A DNA stretch of 64,000 bases from Allacma fusca (lineage: Eukaryota > Arthropoda > Collembola > Symphypleona > Sminthuridae). Below the pieces are notes generated by a model. That model saw only the letters and a list, made by a program, of their open reading frames with translations, made no database searches and was not told the origin of the DNA. Positions 42,501 through 52,982 of this stretch are shown here, in pieces; position 1 is the stretch's first letter; each line of letters begins with the position of its first letter. The stretch spans positions 24,652,801 through 24,716,800 of the forward strand of contig OX359247.1 of NCBI GenBank assembly GCA_947179485.1. The letters run 5' to 3'. The position numbers were made by a program, and so were the translations under genes.

Positions 42501-42649
42501 TCATTCACGTCTGTAGAAGACAATATAAAATTATTAACGGTAAATAAGTCTACCGAAAAAAATCCTACCCTAAGAATGCCCCTTGTCTTACATCTGTCAG
42601 CATCGAAATCGGGGGACAAAAATTGATCCCCAAAGGCCTTCTGACTCAT
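39566..42649 (-). CDS. EXOC8: Exocyst complex component 8 (Exo84)
   Basis: Eleven coding exons on the minus strand: 42649-42592, 42510-42355, 42272-42064, 41929-41787, 41711-41593, 41518-41149, 41054-40860, 40761-40628, 40550-40420, 40307-40076 and 39984-39566. They total 721 aa, close to the animal family size of about 725. EXOC8 is a subunit of the octameric exocyst that tethers secretory vesicles to the plasma membrane, and binds Ral GTPases through its PH domain. The N-terminal helical part reads KNVFQHYEQFIETAKDIS. The PH domain (about residues 140-230) includes YEGDLLEIDPDNYSAV and TFKLLIFPSSR. The CATCHR part starts at LPEWVTDIPEDLDVWIAQRN and continues through GGPRSIRKSIDLLVRLGR. All phases close. 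The donor of the eighth exon is uncertain: the junction used at 40628 matches family length, while a downstream GT would add 14 residues. It lies 0.8 kb downstream of ferroportin on the same strand. Confidence 0.93.
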
Positions 42650-43420
42650 CCTCAGTTCTTTGAAATTGCGTTACTGTTCCCCAATTTATATCTGTGATTA
42701 ATACAAAACGGAATTAGTTTAACTTCTGTTATCTTACATCAATGTAAAAAATTACATTAACTAACATTTACCATGCGCCGACGCACTTGGAATTAAAACT
42801 AGATTTAAAATATCTATTTCAAGCAGCATTAACAGCATCCCCTGTCTAATTTTCATTGTAGAAGCAGAGTCTATTATGGAAGTATGAAGATAACATTAAA
42901 GCGAAAGGTCAATGCAGTACTCTGACACCTGACAAATTTTAAGAACTTAACATTACCTCGAATAAATACACTTTAAACTTACAAGCATTCATCGAATGTT
43001 CTTATTTCCATTAACATCATAATATTTTTACACTATTAATTATACCATACTAATCTACGCTTACTCCTACACTTTCATTCGGCAGTAATTAAAAATCACA
43101 ACGTTTTCAGAATATTAAGAAATAATGTAATATGTGCTTTAAGCAGTACGCTTGCATAAAAGTCTTAAAATATAATAAATACGTATACAATATGGTACAT
43201 GACAATAATTATTCCATTAAAACATAATCAGGGTTCACCCATCAGCGCACAATAAAATTAGTCTTAACTCAAAAATCGTTTGGTTGCATTTGACTTTATT
43301 GTATACGCATAAGATTGTTTCTTCGATTGACTAGCACTCAGGGAAAATCTTGAAAACATAGAACGGACAACGGTTGCTACTTTGTCTTCAGTCTCCCTTT
43401 ACCAATTCACAACTGAAAAA
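42650..43420. other. Intergenic between ferroportin and EXOC8
   Basis: AT-rich and without open frames. It holds the ferroportin 3' UTR, with an AATAAA on the minus strand at 43300-43295 about 120 bases after the stop, and the EXOC8 promoter and leader, which I cannot delimit. Confidence 0.6.
43295..43300 (-). terminator. Poly(A) signal of ferroportin
   Basis: TTTATT on + reads AATAAA on the sense strand, about 120 bases after the ferroportin stop. Confidence 0.5.
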
Positions 43421-45816
43421 CTACTGAAAAGTGGTTTCCACTTTGTGCAATCTCCGCTTCCAAGAACATGTGAAGATCATGAAGCATACCCACCTATTTA
43501 AAATATAACACGTCTAATGTTACTACAATATAGCTGGATTGACTTTGTAAAGTAAATGACATGATAGTACAAAAATAACTTCCAAATTAACCAGAAGCAT
43601 TCTTATGTTACCCATACCCCAAGAGCACGAAAATCCATGAGAGACTAATCAAATAGCCGAACGTAGCAGGGTCAGGAAGAACAATGACCAAAACGAATTT
43701 AATCAAGTTCATAGCTTGATTCAATGAATCTTGAACTCCATTTAAAATACCTCGTTTATCTTCAGGCACCTCTTCTTGAAAAAACTGGGTTACACTCAAA
43801 TCAGCTATCCAAAGACCTGGTATAATTGAATATAATCCATGACAAAACTATTTAGAAAACAATGCTCATCCGCATAGAGATGAACTTAATAATTTTTCCT
43901 ACATGCACTACACAGTAAATATTTCCAAAACTTACCATATCGTGATGCTACAATTCCAGCAATAAAAATAAATACCGAGGTATAATCCAATATTTCGGCA
44001 AACTCTGTAGTTTCAAACCAGCTATTTTCAGATGATGCGGTGTAGTCATAAATACTTTGATTTAGGTTGGAGGTATTTGTAACCGGTAATATTAAAACAG
44101 TTTTTGATGTGGGGTCCCAAACATCTTCAGGTACAAAGGGTGAACCAGGGACAAACATGGACACGACGCATAGAACTAGGCATAACGTTTCAAACCCAAA
44201 ACCAAAATTTCCCACAGCACATTTACCCAACCTGGCTCTTAAAAATGGGAAAGATATACTTCCTAGTATTCCTGAAATAGCTCCCATCGCTGCAATTATT
44301 CCCACAAAGGACTCATTCACACCTTGAGAGTAGATGTAGCCTAAAAGTAAGTACGTCTAATAATTAAAAATGCATGGCTTTAGTTGTAAATTGGAACTGG
44401 GTCAAATTGCATTTCAAAATATTACCTATCGTTATGCTATCAAACCCCAAGACAGTCATGTACAAACATGCCAAGCCCAGGCCTGCAAAGCGTACTGGGT
44501 GGTAAAAGTAATCCAGCCAACCTTTCATTGAGTCAGCTATCTTTTGGTAAACAGTTAATTTGGTATCTTCGATGAGTTTCAATTTTGAAGAATTGAAAAC
44601 AGGTGCAGGTGAGACCTCAGTAATACCAGGAGAATTATCAGATACTGTATATATTTTCATGGCAGGGGTTAAATGAACATCAGAAAATTCTTTTGAAGGT
44701 AAGCCTGTCCCTGAACCCGTTGGTGTAGGGATTAAACTTTCATTATTGATTCCTTCTGTGGGTACATTTAAATTCGTAGGTGTTGATGGCTCCAACAATA
44801 TTTCTGGTATATTGCCAAGTTTTTTTTGAGCCAGTTGAGGAAATGAGTTGAATATTTTGTACAACAAATAGATCTCAACACCGCCCGAAATAATATTCCA
44901 TCCAGCAATGAAAGAGGCTCCAGCTGTTTTGGAAACAAATGCGATAATTTGAGCTACAACTGCTGGTGCAAGGATGGAAGTCGTCAAGTCAATGGTTCTC
45001 ATGATTGCATTCATCTCTGATATCAAACAAATAAATAAATAATTATCTCAACAGGACAACCACCGTCTGAACCAATAGAAAAGTAATATTCCTTTATTCG
45101 TACTTGAAAGTTTCGCCTGATTGCTATCAGCAAGAACAACAATCCAATCCCTTTCAATAGCAATCTTATTTGCTACTGAGGCTAGTTCTCCCACGACGGC
45201 AAATACAATAATGCTTAACAAAAATAGGGTATTTCCCCACGCTGGAACCATATCATCCCTGTATGTGATCATTAAAACCAGCAGAATCGCACATGCTGCG
45301 ACTGCACCATTCTGTATTGCTATTGAAAGTGCAGCAGCTAGAGATAAAAATGTACAATTTCAATTTCTTTGACTTTTACCACAAAAAACTCCAAACTGAT
45401 TACGCAATATAATAGTATTTTAAAAGGGCACAGCCTTAAGTTTACCCCGGAACCGTGAAGTCCTATCTACCCATTTGCCAATGAAAGGTCCCCCAACAAT
45501 GACGCAGGCACAAGTTGCAAATCCATAAATAGCTGTGTACTGTTCAAATATGCATAATACAGTTCCACTGTTATACAGTAATCTCAACAGCAAAATAAAT
45601 AAATTATTAGCAATTCCCAAGTAACGCTACCTGAAGAGAATCAGGATATAGGATCACAAGGTACAGTCCAACAGCAAATCCCCACATCCGGTCTCCCCAT
45701 GACGTCAATACATGACTAACGCATATCAGGCTAGTTACACCCTTTTTCCGAGTTATAGAATTATTTCTATTAAAACTGCCACTGGTTGCTTCTATACTAG
45801 TTCGGGGATCAACCAT
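43421..45816 (-). CDS. SLC40A1: Ferroportin, iron exporter (SLC40 family)
   Basis: Seven coding exons: 45816-45631, 45539-45446, 45337-45104, 45016-44426, 44340-43936, 43816-43612 and 43493-43421 (595 aa; human about 570). This is a 12-helix MFS-like transporter that exports ferrous iron across the plasma membrane. Matches to the family include SWGDRMWGFAVGLYL (residues 39-53), GKWVDRTSRFR, ERDWIVVLAD, KLSKMNAIMRTIDLTTSILA, GLGLACLYMTVLGFD, a MFVPGSP loop, and GILNGVQDSLNQAMNL. The two Asp residues in WGD and ERD are kept. From my memory of human ferroportin, three other metal-site positions differ: His43 is Gly, Cys326 (also the hepcidin contact) is Ser, and His507 is Lys. Lack of the Cys fits an animal without hepcidin. 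The ATG at 45816 is chosen over an earlier in-frame TTG. All phases agree. The short C-terminal exon is the least certain. Confidence 0.92.
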
Positions 45817-46933
45817 TCTCAATCTGCTAAGCAGAATAGATTTTTAATGAACTTTCAGAACTTTATTAAATTTCTAAACAGGGAATTAAAAACTGACCTA
45901 CTAGAGTCTCTCCGTCCACAAATGAAATATGTAATAATAATAATATTATTATTATTATAAAGAATTGACAGAAATCAGCAAAGGGATTCGGAATCCAACG
46001 CTGGTAATGCTTCTCTCGATTGACGACACTAAAACTGTCTTTGTTATTTTCGAGAATGTAGTTTGCTTAATGAATTCAATTTTCAAAATCTAAAAACAGC
46101 TACACTAATGCACTGCACTGGTAGCGGTGACTTCATGTAACCGTGGGAATATCAGAGGACAAGTACACTTTTGAGGAGCAAAGAGCAAATAATGTAAGTC
46201 CCCACTTTCCAAAATACTTTACATTTTTGGCTAAATTCAAATAATTTTGCATGTATGTTATTCATATTCACCCCTCAGCAGTCATTCAGTTCATGGTAAA
46301 ATCCTACCTAGCTTAATCAGCTATCAGATTATATCGTAAATGCCACCACAGAAATAGAAAGCATGATTGTGACATTGTGAGCATGCTAACATTATCTACG
46401 TAAATATTATGTTCAAGGTTCAAGGTGCATTTATGTAATTAAATATGAGATTACAGTAAATCCACAGACTGTCACTGGACGATAGCAAAAGCAATTTACA
46501 GGGATGTAATTGGATAATCAATACAACTTATTATTCAGCGTTCACTGATCAGCACATACTTATCAAAGCAAGAATTCCCAGAGGAGAGTACATGAGGTGA
46601 ATGCAAGAGAAAAAATAATTCAAAATCAAGTCTGAAAAAACGGTTTCTTCAAATGCGTTAAATAGAAGTGTTACAGAGATTCTCATTCTCTCTATAAAGC
46701 CTTCGTTATATAACTATTGATTTGAAAATTTAGTTTGATTCTGAATTCAGCGAAATCATTAGGTTATATATATTATTACGACTAAACATAATATGAAGCT
46801 GCAAGTTTATCAGCTGTACATTTACATGAATGATTTTATATCACAACTACTTGATTATCAACAAATCGCTCCGTATAGTTAAGGCTTGCAAAACATTTCC
46901 CACCCATATTACTATGTATCAACAAAACAACTT
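45817..46933. other. Ferroportin upstream region and STYX 3' side
   Basis: No coding frame recognised. It contains a perfect AAT/ATT palindrome at 45932-45957 (listed separately) and, on the minus strand, an AG after pyrimidines about 10 bases before the ferroportin ATG that could be a leader splice acceptor. No convincing STYX poly(A) signal was seen. Confidence 0.5.
45932..45957. repeat. 26-bp perfect palindrome of AAT/ATT
   Basis: TAATAATAATAAT followed directly by its reverse complement. It lies 116 bp upstream of the ferroportin start codon, so it may sit in the promoter or leader and can form a hairpin. Confidence 0.85.
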
Positions 46934-47647
46934 TTACTCGCTCATGTTTTCTTCTTCAGTTAGTACTGTGGAGTCAGAATAGCTATGAGATGGTACCAAA
47001 GTTGGTAAAGAATTTGACTCCATGTCCAACATTTCTCTAGGTCGCTTCACACAAACTCCAGAATGCTCCGAATCAGGAACACTTCTATGAGCACGGTAAA
47101 TAGGTTCAAATTCTCGGAGTTGTGCTACAAAATTATCATTTGGATTGATACAAAATCGTCGTGACTGTACATAGCGTTGTGCCTCATGTGCAGGTATCCC
47201 GTAACGAAACATAACAAAGGCAATAACTAACGCAGCAGATCTGCAGGCTCCTCCATTCCCATGAACCAGAGCCTTTCCGCCAGAGTTCAAGCAGTTTTGT
47301 AAAAATTCGCATACAACTTTACAGTGAGGTATAATTCTCTCGTAGCAATCATCAGCCATTTCAATAACTAAGTACTTGAAACTCTCCGGGAAATTTGGAC
47401 GAATAAGGTGACGCTCAACACATTGTCGCACGCACACAATATGCGTAAATCCCTCTTCTTTTAGATGTGCGAAGTTACTTCGGGTAGCACAGGCGTAAGG
47501 CCCCAGGAACAAATTCGGGATGATTTCTTGCATCTGACGCCTCATGTCATACCGCCAGGTTAATGCAATAAGAGGGGGAAGAGGAGGAAAATCTGGATCT
47601 GCTTGGCTTAGCAACATTTCTGAGGAAGCTGCAGACTCGTTCATCAT
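46934..47647 (-). CDS. STYX: STYX-like pseudophosphatase
   Basis: One uninterrupted exon of 237 codons plus stop. STYX is a catalytically dead dual-specificity phosphatase fold that binds phosphoproteins and F-box proteins and can hold MAP kinases in the nucleus. The match to the family is strong: MRRQMQEIIPNLFLGPYACA at 35-54, FTHIVCVRQ at 67-75, and RRFCINPNDNF with FEPIYRA further on. The active-site loop reads VHGNGGACRS at 128-137. The catalytic Cys of HCxxGxxR is Gly130, as in STYX, while Arg136 is kept. A Cys sits just before that Arg. The acidic tail (LTEEENMSE) is typical of a disordered end. Two ATGs occur in a row at the start and either could be used. The gene has no intron while most of its neighbours do, so intron loss or retroposition is possible. 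Confidence 0.9.
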   Translation of the reverse strand: MMNESAASSEMLLSQADPDFPPLPPLIALTWRYDMRRQMQEIIPNLFLGPYACATRSNFAHLKEEGFTHIVCVRQCVERHLIRPNFPESFKYLVIEMADDCYERIIPHCKVVCEFLQNCLNSGGKALVHGNGGACRSAALVIAFVMFRYGIPAHEAQRYVQSRRFCINPNDNFVAQLREFEPIYRAHRSVPDSEHSGVCVKRPREMLDMESNSLPTLVPSHSYSDSTVLTEEENMSE

Positions 47648-48407
47648 ATTGCTATTGACAGCCAGTGACTCAAGAAGAGATTCTGTGATTTTCGATCAAA
47701 TTCGAAGAAACTTCTTCCAGAAAAAGTTGAAATTTACATAAGTTTGGTCGAACTTCGTACCTCCCATCAATTCAAAACTTCGGTTTGTAAATCCCGAGTC
47801 CTGGCCTTTACTGCAGCAAAGCAGGACAGAAACAAAAAACATTTTGTCAGATGGGAAATACGAAACCAACACAAATAACAATTTATCTAATAACATACTG
47901 GTGATATATCTACCTTAAATGATATATTCCTTGATAACAAACCTCATTCTCATTTAAACATAATTAATGCCTACACATCTGACCTTCATTATAACGAAAC
48001 AAGTAAATATATGCACGATTTATAGTAAATATAGTTATACATCAGCATGCTCCTAATAGTAGTACTAGCCGATGAAATGGAAGTATAACACTTTAAAACC
48101 AAGTAAAAAACATCAAGCCAGTTTGTTCCTACATTGCCACCGCAAAGATCCCAACGCTCAATCATCCTACTAACCTTACTAGTTACTTGTCTTACTCTTG
48201 CTGCATATGCCCAAATTCATGTGCAGCAGAACATAGACCAGAACCTTAGCAAATTAATAATTAAAGCTAATAATGGAAAACAACATTATACTATCCAATA
48301 ATTAATTTACAGCCTTAGAAGCATAACATTATGAGATACATATCTATACTTTATCCACAAGTAAGCCTTAACACAAAAACGACAGTAACAACATTTAAAA
48401 ACCTCAC
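47648..48407. other. Between STYX and the orphan exon
   Basis: Mostly AT-rich. On the minus strand, two short stretches could be exons of the gene that owns the 48.4 kb exon: one near 48.25-48.18 kb, and one near 47.82-47.76 kb after a TTGCTGCAG acceptor that would end in a stop. Their link rests on phase alone and is weak. Confidence 0.25.
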
Positions 48408-48620
48408 CTGTTTTCTTCCAATATTGTTTAGAGTAAATGAAGTGGTCAGAATATTCTTCCAACAGCCGAGCAATTTAATCCCATCAGTTTCCAGTTCAAC
48501 TTCCTTAAATCCACTATCTCCACTCTCAGTATTTGAAATAGTAGACCCACGTAGTTTCTCGGCTAGAGCTGCTCCTGTTGACCTTTGAGAACTGAAAAGT
48601 TCAGTAGCAATCCATTTCCG
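48408..48620 (-). CDS. Orphan coding exon of an unidentified gene
   Basis: A 213-bp stretch on the minus strand is open in one frame only (71 codons, exactly a multiple of three). It is framed by a strong pyrimidine-rich acceptor (TTTTTTTCTAG) and a strong donor (AAACAG|GTGAGG). The peptide begins RKWIATELFSSQRSTGAA and includes GDSGFKEVELE and IKLLGCWKNIL. I do not recognise the family. No start codon lies in this frame within the exon, so it should be internal, but I could not find convincing partner exons. It is not part of the STYX frame as I read it. It could belong to a small gene between STYX and bystin. Confidence 0.4.
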
Positions 48621-49690
48621 CTAGAAAAAAAGCAAAATTGAACTTAAGTTAAGTTGACTCCCAAGAGACACCTTCTTGTACAGGCATCCATACAACATAT
48701 ATGGGCGTTTACAAGCCTATTACTGTAGCTACATAATCAAATCATATGACCACTATGTACTCCTTGACACTACACTATAACATATTATAAAAATAAATAA
48801 AACCGACTTACTTGTCTTATGTTAGTTTGTGTTAACAATTATCTTGTGCAGAAATTATCTTAGGTTTCTCCAGCTTCCGTATTTAAGAGTCTCACACTCT
48901 TTAAAGACATACCTATTGCATTCTTCCTTCAAAATTTAATTGGATAACTGCACAATAATTGACAGGTGAGTGAATTATAAGTAATCGCTTGTACACACTT
49001 ATGGTAACTACGGATGACACAACTCAATGATTAAGGATAAATGCTAATTAAAATGAGATTAACTTAATAATTTATTCACTTCACAACAAAAAACAATCAA
49101 AATGCACCCACTGTTTATTGTAATTATGATTGCCCGAAGTAATGACCGTGGAGTATTTCAAAAATTCCCGCATTACCGAATGCCTTAATTTGCGCGATAC
49201 GAGGAGCAATTCGAAATTGGATATTTATAGCCTGCAGGGCATAAGCAAAGACAGTATGTGCTAGTTTTAATTTAATAGCTCATGAACAATGTTAATATCT
49301 TCAAAATACAAAATCCAATATTACCTAATAATTACTCATTAACATTAGTGCTCATATTCTTGGTTTTTTGTTATTTAAATTAAATATGATTAGCAATAAT
49401 AAATAATATTATTTGGTTTTTATGCCACAATGTGAGGTAGGTAGATGCCACAGTGCTGGTTTCCACGAATCCTCTGTACCGTTGCACGATGGTCAACACT
49501 GGTTTGAGAACCACATGGACGTGATTTTAATATCGCAGCATGGAGCTACCCCGTTTCACTCTATAGCACAAGCTTTTGGTTAAAATATTTCAAACTTTAA
49601 GGTTGGAGACAGTTGTGTAGGAATAACGGAATTGTTAAAAGTGCTAAGTATTTAATTTGTGATTGTCACTCACTAGTGAGCATATAATTT
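48621..49690. other. Region upstream of bystin
   Basis: No assured gene. A 53-codon + strand frame at 49422-49583 is rich in Cys and His near its start (CEVGRCHSAGFH) but short and unrecognised. On the minus strand a run of about 36 codons at 49235-49130 follows a good acceptor and ends in a stop; it is unassigned. Confidence 0.4.
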
Positions 49691-49731
49691 TTAGCAGCGG
49701 TTCAAGAAGACACCGACACCAAAAACTGAAC
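49691..49731 (+). other. BYSL: Likely 5' untranslated exon of bystin
   Basis: A consensus donor (CTGAAC|GTAAGT) at 49732 pairs with a pyrimidine-rich acceptor (TTTTTTGTGTCTAG) ending at 50032, eight bases before the bystin ATG. The 5' limit is not known; the start given here is only a guess. Confidence 0.45.
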
Positions 49732-50040
49732 GTAAGTCATGTCCCAGGATCATGATTTTTGGAATTTCCGAGTCGATTTTATATTGTAATGTACATTTAA
49801 TGGGAATAATGTAATATTCATTAACCGAATTGTTTTTGTTGAGGTTAAGACTTAATTGAGGAATTAGGAGGTAGTAAAAATGTTTAATAGTAAATATGAG
49901 TTCTTGCGTGAATGTTAGGAATATGTGATGATGTTATAAATATATTAAGTGTAATAGTTATTGTAGGAAAAACGAGATTTAAAAAATATTTTAGTGAATG
50001 CCGTCTCTTAAAATTGAATTTTTTGTGTCTAGGCAGAGCC

Positions 50041-52228
50041 ATGGGTAAACATAAGAAGAACCGAGTTAGCCAAGGAAATCGCCCCAATCCGATTTCGAGG
50101 TCCTCTTTAGGTGACCAGTTGGAGTCTGATCGAACTGTTGACCCTGGGGATGCGAAGTCAAGGAGCAAAGCAAGGCTGAACAAAGATGAAACCGATCCGG
50201 AAGTGAGTATTTTATTGCGTTGGACTAGGATGGTTTACTGTGCGTAATAGCAGTATGGAGAATGTAGAATAAGCTGAAGTAAATGGATTTAATACATTCC
50301 GGTACTTGGTTTTTAGTTTGTGGACGAAAAGATGACACAAAAGATTTTGAAGGAAGCTCGCAAGCAACAGCAGCAATTAGAGGATGATTTGGAGGACAAT
50401 GGTGAGAATGCGTCCTCCAGCAAGGGATCCAAGATGAGACCTGTAATATCTCTGAAAAAAGCTGATGATTCGGAGGATTCGGATGATGATTTCGAGTTTA
50501 ATGATAAGGATGGGTCTGGGGGTGGCTACGAAGAAGAAGTAGTAAGAATCTTAAGTATTAAGGAAGGGGAGACGTGGATACGTATTTAACTTGTTTCAAA
50601 GGTGATGGATCCGGATGTATTTTGTTAAGGTTGTAGATCCGGAGGAGGAGAAAGCCCTTATGATGTTTATGAACAAGAATCCTGAACCCACTAGACGGCT
50701 AGCGGATTTGATAATGGAAAAAATTACGGAAAAGCAAACCGAGTTAGAATCTGAGTTTTCCGACGCTGGTATAGCTTTCATGCATAGCATATGCACTCAA
50801 ATTTAATTCAATTTTTTCTGGTTAATTTAATATTTTATTTTATTATTTGAAGGGATGAATGTTCAGAAGTTAGATCCTCGAGTGGAAAAAATGTATGAGG
50901 GCGTCAAAGATATTCTGAAGAGGTATCGGAGCGGTAAATTACCAAAAGCGTTCAAGCTGGTTCCTCGGTTAATTAATTGGGAACAAGTTCTACAAATCAC
51001 AGGCAGGCTTAAATATTGTTGAATTTTACTTGTTGAAGTTATTGCTTTCGGTAATGAAATTAAATGTTTTATATCTTACGGTTTATAGATCCTGATGGAT
51101 GGACTGCTGCTGCCATGTACCAAGCAACTAGAATATTTACCTCTAACCTCAAAGAAAAAATGGCTCAGAGGTTCTTCAATCTAGTTCTGTTGCCCAGAGT
51201 TAGAGATGATATATTACAGTATAAGAAACTTAATTTTCACCTGTATCAGGCTCTTCGGAAAGCCTTGTTTAAACCTGGAGCATTCATGAAAGGAATTTTA
51301 ATACCCCTTTGCGAGGTAATTTGGAATGTAATATTATCCCTTGGCATACTTATTTTTTCTAAGTAGCTCCTTATTCTGGGTGGGTTTTTTGGCTATTTCA
51401 GAGTGGTGACTGCACTCTTAGAGAAGCTGTTATAATTGGATCGGTCTTGGCCAAGAATTCTGTTCCTTTGCTTCACTCAGCAGCTGCTATGCTAAAAATT
51501 GCTGAAATGGACTACTCGGGAGCTAATTCAATATTTCTGAGAGTATTTTTGGATAAGAAGTACGCATTACCTTACAGAGTTGTCGATGCTGTTGTTTACC
51601 ATTTTATTCAGTAAGTCCGTTTCTCAATGAATACACTAGATTGATATTGACATTGTAGTTGTATATTAAAATAAGGAAAGAAGGTCGGAGATGAGTACAA
51701 CTGTACTTAGAATGATCTTAGCTTGAAATGCTAATACAGTTTAGCAGTAGCTACATTATATTTTTGTTGGCATTATTGCTAACATTATAATTTAAAAAGA
51801 GTTCGTGGATTTAAATTCAACAAATTGAAATACTAAAATAAATATTTTAGTTAAAACAAACATGACCGTTGACGGCGCAAGCGACGGAGACGACCATAAT
51901 AATATTTATATTACAAGTGCATACTAATATGGTCGCGAGTTCATTATTACACAGGTATTAATAATTTATCATTTTTACACACAGATTCGAAACGGATAAG
52001 CGTGAGCTCCCTGTTCTCTGGCATCAAGCGTTGCTAGTTTTTGTTCAGCGCTATAAGGAAAACATGAGCTCGGAGCAAAAAGAAGCGCTTCACAATCTTT
52101 TACGAGCCCAGGTGCATTATCAGATCACTCCTGAGGTTCGCCGTGAACTTCAAAATTCACGTGACAGAGACGAAATAATTACTGAAAATGATTTAATGGC
52201 TGGATTGAGTGAATTTTCCATGGAATAA
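50041..52228 (+). CDS. BYSL: Bystin, 40S ribosome assembly factor
   Basis: Seven coding exons: 50041-50202, 50317-50541, 50630-50768, 50853-51002, 51089-51315, 51402-51610 and 51985-52228 (451 aa; family about 440). Bystin (yeast Enp1) is a nuclear and nucleolar factor needed for 18S rRNA processing and export of pre-40S particles. The N-terminal third is basic then acidic and disordered ([12 protein letters not shown]). The helical core is highly conserved: [97 protein letters not shown] and [18 protein letters not shown]. The fourth intron has a GC donor (ACAG|GCAGGC), needed to give the conserved DP-x-x-W join. AATAAA at 52326 and 52481 could end the transcript. It faces VGLL4 tail to tail. 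Confidence 0.97.
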
Positions 52229-52982
52229 ACCAACCTTGTCAGTTTTCTCGTAAATAACAATGGTTTGTTCTTATTTGTTCGACATTTTTGCCACATTGCC
52301 ACTCTAGGTGTTACTCCATGCACTAAATAAATGTGTGCCATATGAAGTGCCACCTTCTGACGCACTGGTTTAGTTTCTAATCCTGCGATATGAAAAAGTT
52401 TCAATTTATTTCAATTGTGTTACATACAAAAAATTTAAATAGTACAGACATTTTACTGAGGCAAAATCCCAAAGTTTAGAAATAAAGTGTCATCATATTA
52501 GTGCAATTTATCACGTACACGTGCGTCAATCGAATACCATATAGGAATGACATGACTTAGATACAACATCGGAAAATTGTTGCGTAGTTGTTCCCCGCAT
52601 TTGCTTACAATTAAACCAAATGAAACTAATTAGTTAGTAGCAAAATGTCCAACCTCGAAGTTCAACAAATATAGCTCAACGTTGGCTATGTGTATTTTAG
52701 ATAATCCATACAGGATCACAATTTATACTAAGGCTACACAAAAAAACTAATTGTCAAGTAAGAACCTACTGCAGTCGCTTCGAGTAGTTTCTTTCACACG
52801 TAAGGTTTCACTCCCATAATTCTACCCCTACTTTTTTGACTTTCATCATATGAAAATAAAACAGTAATTAACTTGGGCTCAACTGAATTCCGAATTTCCC
52901 TGTAAGCTCGTAAAATCTTATGATACTCTATTTATTAGGGTTCCACAACTAGAATTATTTACGTTTACCAACTTTATAGACA
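52229..52982. other. Convergent 3' region of bystin and VGLL4
   Basis: No coding frame. Bystin poly(A) signals AATAAA at 52326-52331 and 52481-52486 lie on +. A VGLL4 signal lies on the minus strand at 52936-52931, 47 bases after its stop. Confidence 0.65.

Noticed and set aside
46111-46122. Two CAGTGC copies on the minus strand upstream of ferroportin, as in the loop of an iron-responsive element
   Set aside because: The five bases on each side do not pair for either copy and there is no suitable C bulge; the site is also about 300 bp from the start codon.
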